NCBI GenBank assembly: GCA_964441935.1
Contig: CAYTXI010000037.1
Location: 1-21,529 of the forward strand
Reading direction: 5' to 3'
DNA: 21,529 nucleotides
Source of the DNA: JBBDMC01 sp964441935
Lineage (GTDB): Bacteria > Pseudomonadota > Alphaproteobacteria > Rhizobiales > Kaistiaceae
The number at the start of each line of letters is the position of its first letter. The stretch's first letter is position 1. The notes under the pieces are model-generated. The model did no database searches, was not told the DNA's origin, and worked only from the letters and a program-made list of their open reading frames with translations. Below are positions 5,892 to 12,236 of this stretch, in pieces. Made by a program: the position numbers and the translations under genes.

Positions 5892-6312
5892 TGTACTTCT
5901 CCTCTCCATGCTGAGCCGCGAATCGGCTCGCGCGCATTTTAGTCCAACTTCCGAGTTAACAACCCGCTAATTCCACGCGGTGCGTATTTCGCGATAAGTG
6001 TTGTTTTGATGTCGCCCCGCCCCGCGTCGAGCTTTCTCTCGTGATCGTCATGCATCACGCGCCGTCATCGCGTCTCGTCGCGACGCCATCGCGCGATCGT
6101 CTTGCCATCGTCGCGGTCGTTGCGACGTCGTCGACAACTACGCTCGCGATCGACACGCGGTCGGACTCCGAAACGGTCAGCCCGTGCAATCTCAGCCGAC
6201 CACACATCGATGCCGCGCGACGCCGTTCAAGTCGATCGTCACCGCCGGACGTGCACCACGGTGGGCTGGAAAAAAATAAACAAAGCAATGACTTACGTCG
6301 CACCCAGCTCGC
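5892..6312. other. 421-bp intergenic region, probably carrying the H1-like gene promoter
   Basis: No open frame here has a ribosome-binding site or familiar domain. The left 120 bp are less GC-rich and should contain the leader and promoter of the minus-strand H1-like gene, but I cannot pick out a convincing -35/-10 pair. The middle (about 6060-6160) is unusually dense in CGTCG, CGCGA and GATCG words, including the palindrome CGTCGCGACG at 6076-6085. An A-rich tract at 6270-6284 reads as a T tract downstream of the minus-strand hydrolase gene, without a strong stem before it. Confidence 0.4.
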
Positions 6313-7194
6313 TCAGCCCAACGCCTCTTTGAGAAACGACACCGTGCGCGACCACGCCAGATCCGCCGCTGCCTCGTTGTAGCGCGCCTCCGACGTGTCG
6401 TTGTTGAAGCCGTGGTTAGCGCCCTCGTAGACGAACAGCTGGTAGTCGACGCCAGCAGCTTTCAGCGTCGCCTCGTAGTCGGCGATGCCGGCGTTGATGC
6501 GCTCGTCGAGAGCGCCATAGTGCAGCATCAGCCGCGCATGGATGCGCATCGCGTCATCCACAGCCGGCTGCCGACCGTAGTACGGAACCGCGGCGACAAG
6601 TTCGGAGCTGTTGACAGCGATCTGGTTAACCGTTTCACCGCCCCAGCAGAATCCGATGGCACCGACCTTCCCGTTCGCCAGTGGATGGTCGGCGAGCCAA
6701 TCGACCGTCGCCACGCCGTTGCCGATGGTGTTGGCACCGTCGAGCTCGCGGAACATCGCTCGCGCTCGGTCCTCGTTCTCCGGCGTGCCGCCGAGCGGCG
6801 ACAGGAAGTCGGGTGCGAGCGCCACGAACCCCTCCAGCGCCACGCGGCGCGTGACATCCTCGATGTGCCGGTTGAGCCCGCGGTTCTCGTGAACGACGAC
6901 CACCCCGCCCAGTTTGTCCGCCGCACCCGCTGGGACAGCGAAGTAGCCCCGCATGGTGACGCCGTCGGCGCCCGGATAGGTGACGCGCTCGGTCACGAGG
7001 CGTTGGTCGTCGGGCGCGACCATCGCCGCGCGCGCCGGATTCGCCGCAATCAAGGGCGCGATCGCCGCCGCCGCCGCAGCGCTGCCGGTGAGTTTGGTGA
7101 GCTTCTCCATGAAGTCGCGCCGGTCGAGCGTCAGGTGGGTGTACTCGTCGTAGAGATCGATCATCGCCTGCGTGACTTTCGGCTGCTCGCTCAT
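6313..7194 (-). CDS. dienelactone hydrolase family protein with twin-arginine leader
   Basis: This encodes 293 residues. The alpha/beta-hydrolase core has the DLH features: HENRGLN with E103, the nucleophile elbow GFCWGG with C183, the acid D230 in HYGALDERI, and H261 in GANHGFNND. DLH enzymes cleave lactone or ester bonds; the substrate here is unknown. Before the domain, DRRDFMEKL (R25, R26) and an Ala-rich hydrophobic stretch ending ANPARAA look like a Tat export signal with a long 24-residue leader, as in many DLH proteins of this subgroup. GGAGGA upstream of the ATG at 7194 is a good ribosome-binding site. A 13-bp palindrome and a direct repeat lie just upstream. Confidence 0.93.
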   Translation of the reverse strand: MSEQPKVTQAMIDLYDEYTHLTLDRRDFMEKLTKLTGSAAAAAAIAPLIAANPARAAMVAPDDQRLVTERVTYPGADGVTMRGYFAVPAGAADKLGGVVVVHENRGLNRHIEDVTRRVALEGFVALAPDFLSPLGGTPENEDRARAMFRELDGANTIGNGVATVDWLADHPLANGKVGAIGFCWGGETVNQIAVNSSELVAAVPYYGRQPAVDDAMRIHARLMLHYGALDERINAGIADYEATLKAAGVDYQLFVYEGANHGFNNDTSEARYNEAAADLAWSRTVSFLKEALG

Positions 7195-7213
7195 CCTGAT
7201 TCCTCCGCTGGTC

Positions 7214-7266
7214 GGTTTGCCGATTATCGGCTGGCGGGTCTGCCCACATCAGGTTTGCCCATAATC
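7214..7266. promoter_or_regulatory. palindrome and direct repeat upstream of the dienelactone hydrolase gene
   Basis: GCCGATTATCGGC (7219-7231) is a perfect 6-1-6 palindrome 25 bp upstream of the ATG at 7194. It overlaps GGTTTGCCGATTATC (7214-7228), which recurs as GGTTTGCCCATAATC (7252-7266) with 13 of 15 identities and a 38-bp offset. Two related sites near one promoter suggest an operator, though a leader hairpin is also possible. The regulator is unknown. Confidence 0.4.
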
Positions 7267-7604
7267 TATGCGCCGCAGGGCTAACACCACAGGATCGCCA
7301 TTGCCTCACCTGCTCACGCACTTGTGCACACTTCGCGCGATGGACCGCCGCACCGCGGACCGATCACAGCCCGCGCGCGACTGCCGACCGCCGCGCCGCC
7401 CTACAACCATTGCTTTCTAACGCCGCCTGCAGCATCATTTCGACCTCGGGCAGATGATGGGACCCGAAGAGAGTGGAACATGGGCCCGCAGGCTTTGAAT
7501 GGCGGGCGCCGACGGGCGTTGGGAGGGCGGCGATGTGCAAATACGGGCCGCGGCAGGACTGACCGAGATCACCATCATTTCGCCGATCTCTGCAAATGGC
7601 TGCT

Positions 7605-7631
7605 TCCCGGGGACCGGCTGGCCGGCCGGGA
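7605..7631 (+). promoter_or_regulatory. GC-rich bulged hairpin in the cold-shock gene leader
   Basis: TCCCGG (7605-7610) pairs with CCGGGA (7626-7631) and CCGG (7614-7617) with CCGG (7622-7625). This gives a 10-bp stem with a 3-nt bulge and a CTGG loop. It ends 15 nt before the AAAAGG ribosome-binding site (7647-7652). Structured leaders are typical of csp mRNAs; whether this one responds to temperature is unknown. Confidence 0.4.
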
Positions 7632-7659
7632 CCGAGACACGAACTGAAAAGGTCATCCG

Positions 7660-7962
7660 ATGCGTCAGAACGGCACCGTGAAATTCTTCAATGCCTCGAA
7701 GGGCTATGGCTTCATCACACCGGACGATGGCGACAAGGACGTGTTCGTTCATGTCACCGCGGTCGAGCGCTCCGGCATCGGGGCGCTGACCGACGGCATG
7801 CGGATCTCTTTCGAAACCGAACCGGACAAACGCGGCAAGGGACCAAAGGCGGTCGACCTACAGGTCGCCGCAGACGAAGGCGGCGGTGATAGCGGTAGCG
7901 ACGATAGCGGTAGCGACGATAGCGGTAGCGACGATAGCGGTAGCGACGAGGAGGCGATGTAG
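7660..7962 (+). CDS. CspA-family cold-shock protein with acidic repeat tail
   Basis: This encodes 100 residues. Residues 2-70 form a cold-shock domain: GTVKFFNASKGYGFITPDDG contains RNP1 (KGYGFI, 14-19) and VFVHV (28-32) is RNP2. These aromatic surfaces bind single-stranded RNA/DNA, so it should act as an RNA chaperone. From about residue 72 the protein has an unusual tail, EGGGD followed by four perfect DSGSD units and EEAM, giving a highly acidic disordered C-terminus. Ordinary CspA proteins stop near 70 residues. AAAAGG 7 bases before the ATG is the ribosome-binding site, and a strong terminator follows, so the gene is monocistronic. Confidence 0.95.
   Translation: MRQNGTVKFFNASKGYGFITPDDGDKDVFVHVTAVERSGIGALTDGMRISFETEPDKRGKGPKAVDLQVAADEGGGDSGSDDSGSDDSGSDDSGSDEEAM
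7888..7947 (+). repeat. four perfect 15-bp tandem repeats encoding DSGSD
   Basis: The unit GATAGCGGTAGCGAC occurs four times without a mismatch inside the cold-shock gene. The period is a multiple of three, so gain or loss of a unit would change tail length without a frameshift. Identity at synonymous positions suggests recent expansion or ongoing slippage. Confidence 0.97.
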
Positions 7963-8005
7963 AGGGGCTTCCTGCAGCGCCGCCGACCGGCGCCGAACGC
8001 GACAC

Positions 8006-8033
8006 AAGCCGCCGGGCAACCGGCGGCTTTTTT
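8006..8033 (+). terminator. rho-independent terminator of the cold-shock gene
   Basis: AAGCCGCCGG (8006-8015) pairs with CCGGCGGCTT (8020-8029) around a GCAA tetraloop, followed by a T run ending at 8033. It starts 44 bp past the stop codon. Confidence 0.93.
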
Positions 8034-8048
8034 GCGGCTCCGATCGAG

Positions 8049-8077
8049 TTGCCGCCAGGGCCGCTAGCGACTAGGCT
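8049..8077 (+). promoter_or_regulatory. possible promoter of the DUF2652-SRPBCC gene
   Basis: TTGCCG (8049-8054) and TAGGCT (8072-8077) are separated by 17 bp, about 33 bp upstream of the ATG at 8111 and after the preceding terminator. The -35 match is fair and the -10 match weak. Confidence 0.3.
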
Positions 8078-8110
8078 CGCGGCCGGTCAGCAACGGGGGA
8101 AGCACCCGCC

Positions 8111-9286
8111 ATGCAAACAGCCGACAACGGTTACCTGCTGATCGCCGACATCACCGGCTACACCAGTTTCCTCACCGCCTCGGAGTTGGACCACGCCCGA
8201 GGCATCCTGGAGGGGCTGTTCTCGGCGATGCTGGCCAAGCTGCACTCCCCCTTCGTGCTCTCCAACGTCCAGGGCGACGCCATCCTCGCCCACGCCCGCG
8301 GCAAGGAAGTCGCCGAAGGCCACAGCGTTATCAACACCGTCGAGGCGCTCTACTTCGGCTTCGCCCACGAACTGGAGCATATGATCAACAACACCACCTG
8401 CCGGTGTGCCGCCTGCCGCAACATGGCGAACCTCGACCTCAAGCTGTTCGTCCACCACGGCCCCTACGTCGAGCAGAGCATCGCCGGGCGCACCGAGCTC
8501 GGCGGACCCGACGTCATCCTCGTCCACCGGCTGATGAAGAACACCATCGCCGAGGACACCGGCATCACGGCTTACGCAGCCTTCACCGAGCAGACGGTCA
8601 CCGCCATCGGCGTACCGGAGTATTTCGCCGATGCCCGCCGCCACACTGAGAAGATCGAGAAGTTCGACGACTGCGTGCTCAGCGTCCTCGACATGGCACC
8701 ACTGTGGCAGGAGCACCGCGCGCGCGAGACGGTGATCGTGCCGCAGGATCAGATCTGGTTTCCCGACGTCACCATCGAGGTCCACGCGCCGCCGGCCCGC
8801 TGCTGGTACTACTTCACGCACCCGGAACGCCGAGGCGACTGGGTTGAGGGCGTCCTCAACCTGACCCGGAGCAACACCGAGCGGGGGCGGACGGTGCCGG
8901 GCACCGTCGAGCACTGCGCCCACGGCGACGGTTCGGTATCGGTGTTCACCATGCGCGATGTCAGGCCCTACGACCACATCACCTTCGACATGGCGTTGCC
9001 GCTCAACGGCTCGGTCAGGACGACCATCTTCCTGGAGCCCATACCCGGCGGCACCCGTATCACCATGCGCTGCGGCAAACCGACGACGGCCAGCCCATTC
9101 ACCCGTCCGCTGCTCAAGGCGATGACCCTCAAGGCCGCCGGCCCGGTGCGCAAAAGCTGGGGGGAGAACCTGCAAACGCTTGCCACAAAGGCCGAGGCGG
9201 ACGCACCAGCCGGCGACGAGCATCCCGCCCACATTCCGGTCCCCGAGGCCGTCGCGGCAGCGGTCGCCGCACACCTGCCGACCTAG
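8111..9286 (+). CDS. DUF2652 (class III cyclase-fold) fused to an SRPBCC ligand-binding domain
   Basis: This encodes 391 residues, cytoplasmic. Residues 1-190 resemble class III nucleotide cyclases. YLLIADITGYTSFL carries D13 at the first metal position, NVQGDAIL has D56 at the second, and DLKLFVHHGPYV matches the strand usually written GIHxG. Between them, TTCRCAACRN (C97, C99, C102) forms a Cys cluster that could hold zinc. Residues about 221-345 look like an SRPBCC/polyketide-cyclase domain (VTIEVHAPPARCWYYFTHPE ... GGTRITMRCG), which binds hydrophobic ligands. The domain pair suggests a ligand-controlled nucleotide-binding or signalling protein, but cyclase activity of DUF2652 has not, to my knowledge, been shown. 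GGGGGAAG upstream supports the ATG at 8111. Confidence 0.85.
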   Translation: MQTADNGYLLIADITGYTSFLTASELDHARGILEGLFSAMLAKLHSPFVLSNVQGDAILAHARGKEVAEGHSVINTVEALYFGFAHELEHMINNTTCRCAACRNMANLDLKLFVHHGPYVEQSIAGRTELGGPDVILVHRLMKNTIAEDTGITAYAAFTEQTVTAIGVPEYFADARRHTEKIEKFDDCVLSVLDMAPLWQEHRARETVIVPQDQIWFPDVTIEVHAPPARCWYYFTHPERRGDWVEGVLNLTRSNTERGRTVPGTVEHCAHGDGSVSVFTMRDVRPYDHITFDMALPLNGSVRTTIFLEPIPGGTRITMRCGKPTTASPFTRPLLKAMTLKAAGPVRKSWGENLQTLATKAEADAPAGDEHPAHIPVPEAVAAAVAAHLPT

Positions 9287-9303
9287 CGCGCGCGTGCCCG
9301 CTG

Positions 9304-9786
9304 TTAGCCTACCGGCTGGTGACGCCTGACCCGCCGGTACTCGTGCCAGATCAGCCACAGGACGACAAAATCGAAGCCGGTCAGCAGCGCCAGGCCGAGC
9401 GATGGCGCGTACGTCATTCGATAGAGCTGGTAGAGGATGAATAGCCCGAGAATGATCAGTCCGGCGGGGTAGGCCCAACGTCTGTTGCCCAGCAGACCGG
9501 CTACGACGATCAGCTTCAACGTACCGTGGCTGATTAGGTAGTAGGTGGCGAATCGCTGTTCACCGACCGAGTAATTCTCGGCCGCACGCATGAGCGCGCC
9601 CACAACCGGGTCGTTCGGATCTTCGATGAGCTCGTGATGAACAAGCGCCGCGATCAATGACCTAAGCATTGCCGGGTCGACGAAGGTGGCCGCGACGCCG
9701 GTCGCGAGTTCAAGCAGCGCGTTCGCGCCCTTCAGGACCACGCTCACGCGGAAGGCAGCGTAGACGCTCCGTTCGGAGATCGCCAC
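9304..9786 (-). CDS. DUF2127 family integral membrane protein
   Basis: This encodes 160 residues. Four hydrophobic segments fit the DUF2127 pattern: an N-terminal helix with FRVSVVLKGANALLELATG, then YYLISHGTLKLIVVAGLL, YPAGLIILGLFILYQLYRM and LGLALLTGFDFVVLWLIWHE. The basic end (EYRRVRRHQ) should be cytoplasmic. The function of the family is unknown. The apparent start is a GTG at 9786 with no clear Shine-Dalgarno, so the N-terminus is uncertain by a few residues. It lies 37 bp after the ilvE stop on the same strand and may be cotranscribed with it. It converges with the DUF2652 gene 17 bp away. Confidence 0.85.
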   Translation of the reverse strand: MAISERSVYAAFRVSVVLKGANALLELATGVAATFVDPAMLRSLIAALVHHELIEDPNDPVVGALMRAAENYSVGEQRFATYYLISHGTLKLIVVAGLLGNRRWAYPAGLIILGLFILYQLYRMTYAPSLGLALLTGFDFVVLWLIWHEYRRVRRHQPVG

Positions 9787-9823
9787 GATCGGCCGAGCCG
9801 TATCCGTTGGTCCCGCGCCCCGC

Positions 9824-10723
9824 TCAGGCGTTGGCGGCCATGGCGTGTTTGCGCGGCCGGACGACGTCGGAATAGTCGTCCATCAGGGTCCGCGTGATCT
9901 CACCGACCGTGAACGTATACGGCCCGATTTCGGAGACCGGCGTCACTTCCGCCGCCGTTCCGGTCAGGAAACATTGTTCGAACCCTGCCATCTCGTCGGG
10001 CATGATGGCGCGCTCGACCATCTGGTAGCCGCGCTTGCGCGCGAGATCGATCACTGTGCGCCGGGTGATGCCGTCAAGGAAACAGTCCGGCGCCGGCGTG
10101 TGGATAACGCCGTCCTTGACGAAGAAGACGTTGGCGCCGGTCGCCTCTGCGACCTGCCCGCGCCAATCGAGCATCAGCGCGTCGGCGTAGCCTTTGGCCT
10201 CGGCCTCGTGCTTGGAGATGGTGCAGATCATGTAGAGGCCGGTCGCCTTGGATTTCGCCGGCTCGGTTGCCGGGTCAGGCCGGCGATATCTGGCGACGTC
10301 GAGACGGATGCCCTTCAGCCGCTCTTCGGGCTTGAAGTACGACGGCCACTCCCACACGGCAATGGCAAGATGGATGGTGGTCGCCTGCGCCGACACGCCC
10401 ATCATCTCGCAGCCCCGCCACGCGATCGGGCGCACATAGGCGTCGCTCAGGCCCTGCCTCACGAGGAGCTCTTTGCAAGCTTCGTTAATCGCCTCCACCG
10501 AATAGGGGATTTCAAACCCGAGCATCGCCGCCGAATCGTGCAGGCGCCGCGTGTGCTCGTCGAGCTTGAAGATCACGCCGCCGTATGCGCGCTCACCTTC
10601 GAACACGGCGCTCGCATAGTGGAGGCCGTGGCTGAGCACATGCAGCTTGGCGTCGGCCCACGGCACATATTCGCCGTCCATCCATATAACGCCGGCACGA
10701 TCGTCGTAGGGCTGAGCCGCCAT
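9824..10723 (-). CDS. ilvE: branched-chain amino acid aminotransferase
   Basis: This encodes 299 residues, a fold-type IV PLP aminotransferase that interconverts Leu/Ile/Val and their 2-oxo acids in the cytoplasm. Diagnostic segments are GVIWMDGEYVPW, LHVLSHGLHYASAVFEGERA, the PLP lysine K159 in KSKATGLY, E193 in VAEATGANVFFVKDG, DGITRRTVIDLA and FLTGTAAEVTPVSEIG. Length matches the family (about 300). GGAGGAGGAG just upstream makes the ATG at 10723 firm. A TAGAAT -10-like element on the minus strand (10771-10776) could be the promoter, but no good -35 accompanies it. It is divergent from the MarR gene, with 207 bp between start codons; ilvE beside such a MarR/OmpR pair is an arrangement I recall from other alphaproteobacteria. 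Confidence 0.96.
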   Translation of the reverse strand: MAAQPYDDRAGVIWMDGEYVPWADAKLHVLSHGLHYASAVFEGERAYGGVIFKLDEHTRRLHDSAAMLGFEIPYSVEAINEACKELLVRQGLSDAYVRPIAWRGCEMMGVSAQATTIHLAIAVWEWPSYFKPEERLKGIRLDVARYRRPDPATEPAKSKATGLYMICTISKHEAEAKGYADALMLDWRGQVAEATGANVFFVKDGVIHTPAPDCFLDGITRRTVIDLARKRGYQMVERAIMPDEMAGFEQCFLTGTAAEVTPVSEIGPYTFTVGEITRTLMDDYSDVVRPRKHAMAANA

Positions 10724-10921
10724 GATGCTCCTCCTCCCGCGCGCGGGCCAAGAGGCCCCGCGCCACGCTTATTCTATGGCAAACCGCGCATTCGACGCCC
10801 TTTTGCGTCGCATCGCAATCGCCGATATGTTGCCCGCGGCAGGGAAATCCGGCGCAACCGCCAGCTGTGCCGGGGGTCCGACGGTGCCGCGACCGCCCCT
10901 CCAGTAACAATCGCGCGAAAA

Positions 10922-10942
10922 TATGTCAATATGGCTGACATA
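10922..10942. promoter_or_regulatory. palindromic operator overlapping the marR start codon
   Basis: TATGTCA (10922-10928) and TGACATA (10936-10942) are perfect inverted repeats with a 7-bp spacer, and the spacer contains the ATG at 10931. Size, symmetry and position fit a MarR-dimer autoregulatory site. Binding here would block transcription start or early elongation. Confidence 0.65.
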
Positions 10943-11473
10943 AATTTCAAATCGGAGGATGGGTCCGCGAAAGGGACAGGTGGGGCCGCGGACGCACCGA
11001 TCACGACGCCGCTGTCTGCAGACGACCAACCGGAGATCACGCTCATCGAGCTGCTGTTCTTCGCCTATCGCGACTTCATTTCCGGTCCCGACGCCGCCCT
11101 GATCAGCTACGGTTTCGGCCGCGCCCACCACCGCGTGATCCACTTCGTCAACCGCCACCCCGGCATCCGCGTCGCCGACCTGCTCGACATTCTAAAGATC
11201 ACCAAGCAGAGCCTCGGCCGCGTCCTCAAACAGCTCGTCGACGGCGGCTTCATCGAGCAACGGCCTGGTGCGCTCGACCGCCGCCAGCGTCTGCTCTACC
11301 CGACCGAAGCCGGCCGCGCCCTGGCCCAGCGCCTGATCGACCTGCAAGCCCGGCGCATCGGTGGCGCGCTGCAATCCCTGTCGCCGGTCGAACGCGTCGG
11401 TGCCGAGAAGTTCTTGCGCGCTATCATCGACGCCGGCGAACGGGACAAGGTCGATCGCCTAATCGGACGTTAG
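10931..11473 (+). CDS. MarR-family transcriptional regulator (PetP-like)
   Basis: This encodes 180 residues. After a disordered, low-complexity N-terminus of about 35 residues comes a MarR winged helix. LIELLFFAYRDFISGPDA is the dimerisation helix, ADLLDILKITKQSLGRVLKQLVDGGFIEQ carries the recognition helix, and DRRQRLLYPTEAGRALAQRL is the wing with the conserved DxRxR. MarR followed directly by an OmpR-type regulator matches the petP-petR pair of Rhodobacter, where the pair is needed for cytochrome bc1 production; the equivalence is inferred. The ATG at 10931 has no Shine-Dalgarno, and no other in-frame start exists nearby, so the mRNA may be leaderless. A palindrome spans the start codon. 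Its stop is 24 bp before the response regulator. Confidence 0.92.
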   Translation: MADINFKSEDGSAKGTGGAADAPITTPLSADDQPEITLIELLFFAYRDFISGPDAALISYGFGRAHHRVIHFVNRHPGIRVADLLDILKITKQSLGRVLKQLVDGGFIEQRPGALDRRQRLLYPTEAGRALAQRLIDLQARRIGGALQSLSPVERVGAEKFLRAIIDAGERDKVDRLIGR

Positions 11474-11497
11474 CCGGCTCCCGAGGACATTCTCGCC

Positions 11498-12211
11498 ATG
11501 GTCGCGCCGGTTGCCGAATATCCGCTGCCCGACGACGCCCCGCACCTGCTTGTTATCGACGACGACCGTCGCATCCGCGTCCTGCTTTCGCGCTATCTGG
11601 GTGAACAGGGCTTCCGCGTCACCAGCGCTAGCAACGCCGTCGAAGCGCGCCAGCGACTCGCAGGCCTGGCGTTCGACCTCCTCATCGTCGATGTGATGAT
11701 GCCCGGCGAGGATGGTATGGCGCTGGTCCGGAGCCTGCGCCAGACGACCGAGGTTCCCGTCCTGATGCTGACCGCTCGCTCAGAGACGGAAAGTCGCATC
11801 GCCGGTCTGGAAAGCGGCGCCGACGACTACCTCGCCAAGCCGTTCGAGCCGCGCGAACTGCTCCTGCGCATCAACAGCATCCTCAAGCGCAGCAGCGCGC
11901 CGGCCGCGCCGCTGATCGCACAGGTGAGTTTCGGGCCGTTCGTCTTCAACCGCGAGAAGTTGGAGCTGAAGCGCGGCGGCGAGGCGGTCCACCTTACGGA
12001 GCGCGAGCGTCAGATTCTGGCTATCTTCGCGGCATCGCCCGGCGAGACCATCTCCCGCGACAAACTGGTGGTCGCCACTGGCCCGACTGGCGAGCGCACC
12101 GTTGACGTGCAAATCAACCGGCTGCGGCGCAAAATCGAGCCCGATCCGGCCAATCCGCTTTATCTGCAGACCGTCCGCGGCGTCGGCTACCGGTTGGCGG
12201 TCGCCGGCTAG
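11498..12211 (+). CDS. OmpR/PetR-type response regulator
   Basis: This encodes 237 residues. The receiver domain (17-130) has the acidic pocket IDDD (D21-D23), phosphoacceptor D65 in IVDVMMPGEDG, T92 in LMLTARSE and K114 in LAKPFEPREL. The C-terminal winged helix (about 142-235) has LTERERQILAIFAASPGETI and ERTVDVQINRLRRKIEPDP, followed by LQTVRGVGYRL, the OmpR/PhoB signature. It should be phosphorylated by the kinase encoded 25 bp downstream and bind DNA as a dimer. In Rhodobacter PetR regulates cytochrome bc1 genes; no bc1 genes are present here, so the target is unknown. GAGGA at 11483-11487 precedes the ATG at a slightly long spacing (10 bases). Confidence 0.95.
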   Translation: MVAPVAEYPLPDDAPHLLVIDDDRRIRVLLSRYLGEQGFRVTSASNAVEARQRLAGLAFDLLIVDVMMPGEDGMALVRSLRQTTEVPVLMLTARSETESRIAGLESGADDYLAKPFEPRELLLRINSILKRSSAPAAPLIAQVSFGPFVFNREKLELKRGGEAVHLTERERQILAIFAASPGETISRDKLVVATGPTGERTVDVQINRLRRKIEPDPANPLYLQTVRGVGYRLAVAG

Positions 12212-12236
12212 GTCCGCGGAGAGAGCGCCCCACGCC

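Larger units (their letters stand above)
7195..7659. other. 465-bp divergent intergenic region between DLH and cold-shock genes
   Basis: The left end holds the palindrome/repeat sites of the DLH gene. The right part (about 7410-7659) precedes the cold-shock gene and probably includes a structured leader with a GC-rich bulged hairpin at 7605-7631. Short open frames on both strands (for example 7499-7681 plus) lack ribosome-binding sites and recognisable domains. Confidence 0.5.

Noticed and set aside
6270..6284. A-rich tract that could be a minus-strand terminator T run for the dienelactone hydrolase gene
   Set aside because: The preceding sequence forms only a very short stem, so it does not meet the usual hairpin-plus-T pattern.
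7499..7681. Small plus-strand frame in the cold-shock leader overlapping the csp start
   Set aside because: No ribosome-binding site and no conserved feature; it overlaps the csp start out of frame. A regulatory leader peptide cannot be excluded but is unsupported.
8087..9478. Minus-strand open frame of 463 codons opposite the DUF2652-SRPBCC gene
   Set aside because: It is the complement of a clear two-domain gene and overlaps the DUF2127 gene; composition is typical of antisense shadows.
9845..11473. Very long plus-strand open frame (542 codons) covering the ilvE region and the MarR gene
   Set aside because: Its first two thirds are antisense to ilvE, a secure gene. Only the last 180 codons, from the ATG at 10931, encode a recognisable domain.
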